From contig CAIPAY010000247.1 in NCBI GenBank assembly GCA_903863195.1, forward strand, positions 1-46,931: a stretch of 46,931 nucleotides of DNA, read 5' to 3'. The notes beneath the pieces were generated by a model. The model searched no databases, was not told the DNA's origin, and saw nothing but the letters and a program-made list of their open reading frames with translations. The stretch comes from an uncultured Holophagaceae bacterium (lineage in GTDB: Bacteria; Acidobacteriota; Holophagae; Holophagales; Holophagaceae). A program made the translations under genes and the position numbers. Positions 1 to 9,300 of this stretch are shown piece after piece. How positions within the stretch are numbered: the first letter of the stretch is position 1; the number at the start of each line of letters is the position of its first letter.

Positions 1-454
1 CCGAAGAGGACGGCAGCTTCTTCCGTTTAGCCAAGGGGGATCTCCGATCCCCACGAGCCTATCGGCGATCAACTCACCCGGTCACGCACCCTTGCCGGAA
101 ACACACAGTCACGGCAATGCTGGCAGGTAGCCGTAGGCGAAGGCAGTCCGGGGAACTCCCGCAGCCGTGAAGCGGCGTGCCAGCATTGCGTGCGGCCGCA
201 GCGTCACCCCAAGGCGCAGCCGAAGTGGGTGACGCGGAGGGAATCCCACACTCTCCGCCAGACTTTGAGGTCGTAACAAAACCCGACGCAGCCACGTGAG
301 GTCTTGTTACGGCCTCTTAGGACAAATCGCGGTTTTTACCCTTCACCTTATTGGAAGATCCTGACCGGATAGCACCGGTACGGCTATGGTAGTCGGGGTA
401 ACCGCCCAACCACCGACCGCAGGGTTTCGTCCCGGGTCCTGCTCAGGAGTGCCC
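1..454. other. Gene-free stretch rich in inverted repeats
   Basis: I see no convincing protein gene here. The stretch is full of perfect inverted repeats: GGGGATC/GATCCCC at 36-42/46-52, TTGCCG/CGGCAA at 92-97/112-117, a 12-bp pair at 114-125/178-189, a 9-bp pair GCGTCACCC/GGGTGACGC at 201-209/227-235, and an 11-bp pair with one mismatch at 273-283/300-310. The promoter of the downstream peptidase operon probably lies between 311 and 440, but I cannot assign boxes. A short minus-strand frame at 74-295 has no ribosome site and follows the repeat structure, so I do not call it a gene. Candidates are a structured RNA, a dispersed repeat or the end of a mobile element; the sequence alone does not decide. 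Confidence 0.5.
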
Positions 455-1813
455 ATGCGTCTCGGGTTTCTGCCCTGTTTCTTTCTGGGGACCGCTGTGC
501 TGGCAGGTCCGTCAGAAACCAAGCTTCCCGCCTGGAAGGTCCCGGTGGAAGTGAAGACGCTTCCCAACGGCCTGACCGTGGTGGTCTCGGAAGATCACTC
601 GCTTCCCACCGTGGGGATCAGCATGGTCTACCGCGTGGGCATGCGCCTGGAGCCCAAGGGCCGCACCGGCTTTGCCCACCTCTTCGAACACATGATGTTC
701 GAGGGGACTCCCGTGGCACCCAAGGGCGTCTTCGACCGCGTCATCCAGGGTGGGGGCGGCATCAACAACGGGTCCACCCGCTACGACTTCACCAACTACA
801 TCGAGTCCGCGCCAGTCTCGGCCCTGGAGCCCATCCTCTGGCTGGAAGCAGATCGCCTCAAGGCCCTGGACTTCTCCGCCAAGAACCTCAAGAACCAGCA
901 GGAGGTGGTGAAAGAGGAGATCCGCCTGAACGTGAAGAACCGGCCCTACGGCAGCTGGTGGCTGGATCTGCCCGCCGCAGCCTACACCCGCTGGGAGACG
1001 AGCCATGACGGCTACGGTTCGTTCGAGGACCTCGACCGCGCCGACCTGAAGGATGTGGAAGCCTTCCACCGCACCTACTACACGGCCAGCAACGCGGTCC
1101 TCGGCATCGCCGGCGATGTGAAACCCGCCGAGGCCTTCACCATGGTGGAAAAGTATTTCGGGAACCTGCCCACCCAGCCGAAGCCTGCGGTGCCCGACCT
1201 CCGAGAGCCGCTCGGCACCGTGGAAGTCCGCCAGGTCAAGACCGATCCCCTCGCCCGGGTGCCTGCCCTGGCTGTGGCCTGGAAGCTGACGACCCGCGGC
1301 AGCAAGGACCATGCGCCCGCGGCGGTGCTGGCCGAGGTGCTGACCGGCGGGGACGCCTCCCGCATCTACCTCGGCCTGGTGAAGGGCAAGGAGCTGCTGC
1401 TGGAGGCCAGCGGGGGGCTCAACTTCCCGCTCGGGAATGCCTGGGACTTCGACGGCCAGACCATGCTCGCCCTGTTCTCCCTCTACAAGCCCAACGCCGA
1501 TGCGGACAAGGTCCTGGCCGGGCTCGACGAGATCATCACCAACGTGGCCACCCAGGGCGTCCCGGCGGCGGAACTCGAGCGCACCAAGACGAAGATGCTC
1601 TCCGATTTCTACTCCGGGGTGGAGATTCCCCTGTATCGCGCGGACGCCCTGGCCAAGGCCCAGAGCCTCTGGGGCAGCGCCGCCCAGCTCAACGAGATCC
1701 CCAAGCTCATCGAGGGGGTGACCTCTGAGGATCTGAAGCGGGTTGCGGCCACCTACCTGACCCGGGCCAACCGCACCGTCATCGACTACCACACTGCCCC
1801 CGTGAAGCCCTGA
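455..1813 (+). CDS. M16 family zinc peptidase, catalytic subunit
   Basis: A 452-residue secreted metallopeptidase of the M16 (insulinase/pitrilysin/processing-peptidase-like) family. The inverted zinc motif HLFEH lies at residues 75-79 (ligands H75 and H79, catalytic E78). The third ligand is one of the glutamates at about 154-155 in VVKEEIR, at the normal spacing. An N-terminal hydrophobic signal (MRLGFLPCFFLGTAVLAG) implies export to the periplasm. I place the start at 455 because AGGAG sits 5 nt upstream and the signal peptide begins there; the frame is open further upstream to 386 without a ribosome site. The next gene starts 10 nt downstream and encodes a related subunit without the zinc motif, so the two probably form a heterodimer that degrades peptides or misfolded fragments. 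The substrate is unknown. Confidence 0.9.
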   Translation: MRLGFLPCFFLGTAVLAGPSETKLPAWKVPVEVKTLPNGLTVVVSEDHSLPTVGISMVYRVGMRLEPKGRTGFAHLFEHMMFEGTPVAPKGVFDRVIQGGGGINNGSTRYDFTNYIESAPVSALEPILWLEADRLKALDFSAKNLKNQQEVVKEEIRLNVKNRPYGSWWLDLPAAAYTRWETSHDGYGSFEDLDRADLKDVEAFHRTYYTASNAVLGIAGDVKPAEAFTMVEKYFGNLPTQPKPAVPDLREPLGTVEVRQVKTDPLARVPALAVAWKLTTRGSKDHAPAAVLAEVLTGGDASRIYLGLVKGKELLLEASGGLNFPLGNAWDFDGQTMLALFSLYKPNADADKVLAGLDEIITNVATQGVPAAELERTKTKMLSDFYSGVEIPLYRADALAKAQSLWGSAAQLNEIPKLIEGVTSEDLKRVAATYLTRANRTVIDYHTAPVKP

Positions 1814-1823
1814 GGAGCCGACG

Positions 1824-3236
1824 ATGACCATCCTCCGAACCACCCTCTCACTGCTCCTCACCGCCCAGGCGGGCGGCCTCGCTGCCAGCGAGGAGAAGCC
1901 CCTTCCCAAGGAGCTGCCGCCCTACGGTGCCGAGCGGCCCATTCCCGCCCTGAACCTGGCCCAGCGCACCCTGCCCAACGGTCTCACGGTCTGGATCGAG
2001 AGCCGCCCCGGCTTCCCCAGGGTCACGGCCTTCCTGGCTGTGCGGGGCGGCAACGCCTCTGATCCCGCCGACCGGCGCGGCACCGCCGGCCTGATGGCAG
2101 GCCTGCTGAACGAGGGCACCGCCACGCGCACCTCGAAACAGATCGCCGAGGAGCTCCAGGCCGTGGGCGGCGAGCTGAGCGCCTGGGCAGGTGCCGATGC
2201 GGTCTTCCTTTCCGGAAGCGCCCTCAGCCACAGGCTGCCGACGCTGCTGAACCTGCTGGCGGATGTCACCCGCCGCCCGACCTTCCCCGCGCAGGAGGTC
2301 GAGCTCGCCAAGACCAACACACTCCAGAGCCTGCAGGCCCAGGAAGCGCAGCCTTCGTTCCAAGCCAACCGGGCCTTCAATGTGGAGCTATTCGGGTCCC
2401 ACCCGTATAGCTTCTCCTCGATCACGCCCGAGGCGGTGAGCGCTGCCACGCCCGAGGCTCTGCGTACCCTCCACGCCGCCCGGTTTCAGCCGGACCAGGC
2501 CGTCCTTGTGCTGAGCGGCGACCTCCAAGTCGAGAGCGCCTTCAAGGCCATCCGCGAGGCCTTCGGCGACTGGAAGGCCACCGGGGAGGGCCCCAGGCCC
2601 CTCCTGCCAGCGCCCGCCGCCTGCCAGCGCGCCTTCGTCCTGATCCCCCGGCCCGGTTCCGTCCAGTCCACCGTCCGGGTGGGCCGCCCCACGGTCGCCG
2701 CGACCCATGAGGACTCCATCCCGCTCCAGCTCGCCAACGTCATCCTGGGCGGCTCCTTCTCCAGCCGCATTGTCCGAAACATCCGCGAGGAGAAGGGCTA
2801 CACCTACTCCCCCGGCGCCCGGGCCGCGGGCCTGCAGGCGGGCGGCAGCTACAGCATCCGGGCGGATGTCCGCACCGAGGTCACGGCGGCGAGCCTCATG
2901 GAGATCTTCTACGAGATGGACCGCATGGGCACTACGTCCGTGGGAGAGGAGGAACTCCAGAGCGCCAAGCACTACATGGGAGGCACCTTCCTCTTCCAGA
3001 ACCAGATGCAGCAGGCGCTCGCCGGCACCCTGGCCACCTACTGGGTGAACGGCCTGAAGCCCGGGGCCCTCTCGGAGTTCATTCCCAAGGTGAACAAGGT
3101 CTCCGCCGAGGAGGTGCGCCGCATCGGCCGGACCTACTTCGCCGCCAAGGACCAGACTGTCGTGGTGGTAGGCGATGAGGCCAAGGCCAGGCTGGAGCTC
3201 GAACAGTTCGGCCCCGTGCGAGTCAAGGCCAAGTAG
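1824..3236 (+). CDS. M16 family peptidase-like, non-catalytic partner
   Basis: A 470-residue M16-fold protein with a signal peptide (about residues 1-21, ending LAAS). Where the catalytic subunit has HxxEH this protein reads AGLMAGLLNEGT, so it lacks the zinc ligands and should not cleave on its own. The later part is conserved in M16 domains, including IREEKGYTYS around residue 320. Catalytic/non-catalytic pairs of this kind build the enclosed chamber of two-chain M16 enzymes. It is separated by only 10 nt from the catalytic gene, with GAGGAG just before the ATG, so co-translation is likely. A hairpin at 3271-3317 follows the stop. Confidence 0.88.
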   Translation: MTILRTTLSLLLTAQAGGLAASEEKPLPKELPPYGAERPIPALNLAQRTLPNGLTVWIESRPGFPRVTAFLAVRGGNASDPADRRGTAGLMAGLLNEGTATRTSKQIAEELQAVGGELSAWAGADAVFLSGSALSHRLPTLLNLLADVTRRPTFPAQEVELAKTNTLQSLQAQEAQPSFQANRAFNVELFGSHPYSFSSITPEAVSAATPEALRTLHAARFQPDQAVLVLSGDLQVESAFKAIREAFGDWKATGEGPRPLLPAPAACQRAFVLIPRPGSVQSTVRVGRPTVAATHEDSIPLQLANVILGGSFSSRIVRNIREEKGYTYSPGARAAGLQAGGSYSIRADVRTEVTAASLMEIFYEMDRMGTTSVGEEELQSAKHYMGGTFLFQNQMQQALAGTLATYWVNGLKPGALSEFIPKVNKVSAEEVRRIGRTYFAAKDQTVVVVGDEAKARLELEQFGPVRVKAK

Positions 3237-3270
3237 CCCGGCCTGGATCCGGAACGAGCTCTGTTCCAGC

Positions 3271-3317
3271 TTGAGAGGGAGGGGAGCATCTCAGCGAGGT
3301 GCCCCCTCCCTTCTCAA
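3271..3317. terminator. Hairpin between convergent genes
   Basis: The arms TTGAGAGGGAGGGG (3271-3284) and CCCCTCCCTTCTCAA (3303-3317) pair with one bulged base around an 18-nt loop. It lies between the end of the M16 operon and the end of the minus-strand giant lipoprotein gene. There is no T tract on either side, so an intrinsic terminator is likely but not certain; it may serve both strands. Confidence 0.5.
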
Positions 3318-3369
3318 ATGTCCTGCTGAGACACCCTGTTCATGGCTGTGATGGAGGGTGGGAGAGCTC

Positions 3370-6300
3370 TCAGGGCAGGACAGCAATCGTCCCCGAAGCG
3401 GCTTCCTGGGCGTCGTAGAGCTCCGCACTGGCCAGCGGTGCGCCGCTGCCGGTTCCCCCCACGACCAGCACCTTGCCGGTATTCAGGAGGGTGCTGGTGT
3501 GGCCACTGCGGGCGGCGACCATGGCGCCCGTCACCCGGAACGTGCCCGTGGAGGGCTCGAAGACCTCTGCCGTGGATCCAGGACCACCGGTGGCCAGGAC
3601 CTTGACCGAGACCAGCGGTGCAACCGCGTGACCCGTCCTGGAGCTGGCCAGACTGCCGGTGGCAGCGAAGGTGCCCAGGGTGGGGTCGTAGAGCTCTGCG
3701 GTGCTACTGGCACCACCGACCAGGAGAACCTTGCCGCTGGCCAGGAGGCTGGCCGTGTGACTGATTCTCGGCGCGGCCATGGGCCCGGTGGCAGTGAAGG
3801 TGCCACCCCCGGTCGGATCGTAGAGCTCCACCGTGGCCCCTGCCCCGCCCGCGACGAGCACCTTGCCCGAGGATAGGCGGGTGGCGGTGTGGCCACTCCG
3901 GGCGCCGGCCATGGGACCCGTGGCGGCGAAGATGCCTGTGGTGGGGTCAAAGAGCTCCGCGCTGGCCACCAAGCCTCCAGCGAGCAGCACCTTGCCACTG
4001 GTGAGCAGGGTCGCGGTATGGCCCGAGCGGGCCACGACGAGGCTACCCGTGGCGGTGAAGGTGCCCGTGGCGGGATCGTAGAGCTCGGCGGTCAGCGCCG
4101 AGCCCCCGGCCACCAGCACCTTGCCGGTATCCAGCAGCGTGGCGGAATGGCCGATCCGGGCCTGAGTCATGGCACCCGTGGTCGTGAAAGTGCCTGCGGT
4201 CGGGTCAAAAATCTCCGCACTGGCCAGGGCCCCACTGCTGCCGGTGCCTCCCGTGACCAGCACCTTGCCCGAGAGGAGGAGCGTGGCCGTGTGGCCGGAG
4301 CGGGCCGCAGCCAGGGGCCCCGTGGCGGTGAAGGCCCCCTGGAGCACCGTGAGGACGGCACTGGCGCTGGTGACAGTCCCACCGTAGGTGTCAGTCGCGG
4401 TCGCCTTGAAGGAGGCCGCCTGATCGGCCAGAACGGCAGCTGCGGTGGTGTAGCTGGCACTGGTGGCCCCCGTGATCGCCACTGCGTCCCGCAGCCACTG
4501 GTAGGTAAGGTCGCCAGTCCCCGTGGCGGTCACGGAGAACATCGTGGTCTGCCCGATGGCCACGATCTTGTCTGCGGGTTGGGCCGTGATGGTGGGTGCC
4601 GGGGGGTTGACCTTGAGGGACGGAGCCACAGAGCTGGAGCCGCCACTGTTCGTGGCCGTCACGGTGTAGGCTGCCGCTGGCGAAATGGCCGTGGGTGTGC
4701 CACTCAGGGCGCCGGTGCTGATGCTGAACGTGAGTCCAGCAGGCAGGGTGGGCTGGATGGCCCAGGTGACCACTGGCCCCCCGCTGTTGGCAGGCGTGAG
4801 GGTGGTGATGGGCACATTGGTGGTGAAGGTGAAGTTGCTGCTGCCGAAGCTGATCGAGGGCGGCACGTCCTTGACTGTCAGGGAGAGCGGGACGGTCGCA
4901 GAGCCCCCGCTGTTGGTGGCCGTCACGGTGTAGTCGGCCTGGGGCGCCAACGCCGTGGGGGTACCGCTCAGGATGCCGGTGGTGGTCGAGAGGGACAGCC
5001 CTGCCGGCAGGACGGGCGAGACCGCGTAGGACACCACGGGTCCCCCGGCAACGGTGGGCGCATTGGGCGAGATCGCCGTGCCCTTGGTGTAGCTGGCGGG
5101 GTTGGTGGGGTAGATCAAGGTCGAGGGGGGCACGTCATTCACTGCGAGGGTGAGCAGGACTGTCGCATGGCCTCCGGTGTTGGTGGCGGTGATGGTGTAG
5201 ACCGCCGAGGCGGCCAGCACCGTGGGCTTACCACTGAGAATGCCCGTGGTGGTATCCAGAGTCAGCCCGGCTGGCAGGGCTGGAGTGACGGCATAGAGGA
5301 CCACCGGCCCACCCGCCACCTGGGGCGTGTTCGGTGTGATGGTGGTGCCCTTGGTGTAGGCAGCGGGATTGCTGCTGTAGGTCAGGTTGGACGGAGGCAC
5401 ATCGTTCACGCTGAGCACCAGGTCCACCGAGCCACTCCCACCCGAGTTGGTGGCGGTGACGGTGTAGGTGGCCGAGACGGTCAGGGTGGTGGGAAGCCCC
5501 GTGATGATGCCCGTGGCAGTGTCGAAGGAGAGACCCGCAGGAAGCGAGGGACTGATGGCGTAACTCAGGGCCACCCCACCCGCGTTGGTCGGCCGGTTCG
5601 CCGTGATGGCGACGCCCTTGGTGTAGGCCGCCGGATTGAGCGGGTAGGCCAGGTTGCTCGGGGGCTGGTCATTGACCGTGATCGTCAGCTTGACGGCTGT
5701 CTGACCCCCGATGGCTGTTCCAGTAATCGTGTAGTCCTGCGCGGTAGTTGAGAGTGCTGTAGGCGTGCCAGAGATGGAGCCCGTGCCACGGTTCAAGCTG
5801 AGGCCAGCGGGGAAGCTGGGCGTGACATCGTAGGTCAGCAGGAGCCCGCCCGTGTTGGAAGGCAGGTTGGGCGTGCTGGCCACACCCTTGGTGTAGACCA
5901 CAGGGTTGGTGCGGTAGGCCAGGTTCCCAGGAGGGGGATCCGTCCGGTTGTTGCCGAGCTTCATCACGCCGTTTCCGGCCGTGACATAGAGGGCTCCGTC
6001 CTGGCCCACAGCGACACCCTTGGGTGCTGCCACCGCACCGTAAGTGCCCCCAAGAGGCATGTCACTGCCATCCCGCATGAGGCCCGCCCGGTTGATGCCC
6101 ATCTCGTAGTCGCCGACCAGGGTGCCGACAAAGCCCCCAGGCAGGACCTTGCGGATGGCGTTGTTGTCTCGATCGGCAACGTATAGGTTTCCATCGGCAT
6201 CGACCGACAAGCCCACTGGGTGATTGAAGCCCACCAAATCGGGGGCGCCATCCAGCGGATTGGACAGCCACTCCGAACCCGTCATGGTCGATACCGTGCC

Positions 6301-9300
6301 ATCAGGTGTGATCTTGCGGAGGCTGGCATGCCAGTAGTCCATCACGTAGATATTTCCAGCCTTGTCGATGGCCAGGGCATTTGGGACCCCGAAGCGGGCA
6401 TCCGCGGCTGGCCCATCGAGATAGCCCCACTCCCCTGTCTTTCCGGCAAAGGTGGTCACCACTCCGGAAGGAGTGATTTTGCGAATGGAACCGTTATAGG
6501 AATCGGCCACATACACGTTCCCCGCACCATCGGTAACCAGACTCTGGGGCCAATTAAAGCGGGCCGCATTTCCTAATCCATCTGCCGTTCCCGTTACCCC
6601 GGCACTGCCCGCAAGGGTTGATACCACACCCGTAGGCGTGATTTTCCTTACCGTGCTATTCCGACTGTCCGCAACAAAGAGGTTGCCTGAGGAATCCAGG
6701 GCAAGGCCCATGGGTTCGCTGAAGCGGGCCTGGTCCGCAGGTCCATCCGTGCTGCCACCACCATCTGTTCGGCCCGCGTAGGTGCTGACCACACCGGTAG
6801 GGGTGATCTTCCGGATGATGGAATTCCCGTAATCTGCCACCAGGACATTACCCGCTCCGTCCACGATCAATCCTCGTGGATCAAAGAGCAGAGACGTGCC
6901 CGCGGGTCCATTTGTGATGCCAGGAATGCCCGGGAGACCCGCCAGGGTCGTCACGACAGCCGAGGGGGTGATCTTTCGGATCGCGCAGTTGCCAGCATCT
7001 GCCACATAGATGTTTCCAGCGGCATCGGACCCAAGTCCCTGGGGGCCGCCGAAGGAGGCGGCAAGGCCCGTTCCATCCTGGGCACCGCTGCCTTCACCGG
7101 CAAAGGCTGAGACAACCCCTAGACTGGTGATCTTCCGGATGATCCCATTGTCGCTGACAAAGATGTTTCCTGCGGGGTCTGTCGTGACCCCGATAGGAAA
7201 AGCAAAGCGCGCAGCAGCCCCCGTGCCGTTAACGATGTCTCTCTGACCCGGGGTGCCGGCCAAGGTGCTCACCAGACCATCCGCAGTGATCTTGCGGACG
7301 GTATAGTTCCCATTATCCGCCACGTAGACATTGCCCGTGGTGTCCACCGCAATCCCCAGGAGGAGGGAGAACCGAGCCACGGAACCCTGTCCATCGGTCG
7401 AGCCTACCTGCCCTGGACTGCCTGCGAGTGTGGAGACGACCCCAGCGGGCGTCACTTTTCGGATGGTGTAGTTACCGGAATCGGCCACATATATATTTGA
7501 ATTGGCATCGACAGCCACGGCTGAGATGAAGCCAAAACGAGCCTGAGCACCTGGCCCGTCTGTGGAGCCCTCTGACCCACTGGCACCCGCCAAGGTCGTC
7601 ACCAGACCGTCCGGCCCAACCACGCGCAGCAGGGCGCGGTCACCCAGGATCACATTTCCATGGGCATCCGCAGCGACGGCATTCAAGGCACTGAAGCGGG
7701 CCGCACTGCCGAAGCCATCGGCCGATCCAGACTGGCCCGAAGAGCCCGCAATGGTCGTCACCACACCGGCCGCCGTGACCATTCGGACCACCAGGTTGTC
7801 ACTGTCCGCCACATAGATGGTGCCTGAAGGATCGGACGCCACCGCTACGGGTCGATTGAAACGGGCGGCACTGCCCTGCCCATCCATGTTCCCGATGCCA
7901 TCCACATTGCCGGCAAGAATGCCCACCCGCCCCTGGGGCCACTCACTCCAGGGGAAGATCACCACCTGGAGACGCCCGAACTTCGAAGGATCTTCCAGGC
8001 TCCGAGCAATGATATGGAAGTTCCCGGTGGTCATGGGTGCGGTATACACCCCAGCCTGGGTGATGGAGCCGCCAGTCGTCCCCTCCAGGATCTCCCAGGT
8101 GACAGCAGCGTCAGAAGCACCCGTCACGGTGGCCGTGAAGGTCTGAGACTCGCCCCGCAGAACCCTGTGGGGTTCATGGGCATTGATCTCCACCTGAATG
8201 CCTTGCGCGCCTGTGGGAACCTGCGCCACCTGGTTCGTGCCCGACAAGGCCGCATAAATGGTGCCGTTGGGCCCCAGGGTGATACCCATTGGAGTGCTCA
8301 GACTGCTGGGGAAGCTGTAGGACTTACCCAGGTTGGAGGCGACAGCAGGGTACTCCACGGAGACCCTTCGGCCTCCGCCCCTGGCCACTTGGTTGGCCTG
8401 CGTCAGAAGCCCCGACGCCAGGCGGGTCACCTTCCCAAGCTTTCTCTGGGTAAGCCAGATCTGATCACTCCCATCCATCAAGAGGCCCATGGGTCCCCCA
8501 TAGGGATCCACGGGGATGGCCACTGCACCCTGCAGCGAGCGGAGCGCATCGACTTGTCGTGAAGCAGCGAGGACCACCACCGCCGAGTCATTCAAATCGG
8601 TGTAATAGACCTGCCCATCCTGCGTCGCGAGGATCTGCTGAGGGCTGGCCAGGGGATGGGGGCAGCTCCATTCCACCACTGTGGAAGCTCCGGCCGCGAG
8701 TTTCCCGATGCTGTGGTTGCCAGGTTCCGTGACCCAGACTGTGCCATCGGCCTGGACACAGAGCCCTGCGGGTGAGGCCCCCGAACCCAGACTGTAGAGG
8801 CTCACCGGCCCACCTGAGGTAGGAATCGAACCAATCCGCTCCGCCCCCTTGAGGCTGAACCACATCACCCCACCCAGGCCCTTGGCGATACCAAAGGGAC
8901 CATTGCCTGCGGCGTAGGTGGTCAGGTCACCGGTGGTCTTATCGATGCGCCCGACCCTCCCTGCGTTGTAGAGGGTCACCCACACATTCCCAAGGTCGTC
9001 TACGGCCAGGGTGGTGGGGCCTCCCGGGGCCTGAATCGGCAGGCTCGCACCCGTCTCTCCGTTCACCCGATACACCACGTTCTGCTCAGGGCTGGCGAGG
9101 TAGAGATCGGAGCCAGACATGGCCACGGAGCTGGGGTTCAGGGCATTCCCAAGGTCCGCCGTCGTCTCCACGAAGAGCTTCGAGGTCGCCATACCCACGA
9201 GGCCGGAGCCATCGGTTACCTGGACCTGGTAGGCCCCCTGATCCGACAGGCGCAGGAAGGGGATCGAGAGCGTGCGGGTCGTAGCCCCAGGAATAACCGT

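Noticed and set aside
273..286. 14-bp sequence GTAACAAAACCCGA also found near 35696
   Set aside because: A shared 14-mer is expected by chance a few times in a window of this size, and the flanks do not match.
512..1909. 465-codon minus-strand open frame opposite the M16 peptidase
   Set aside because: Shadow frame; the plus strand carries the complete zinc motif and signal peptide.
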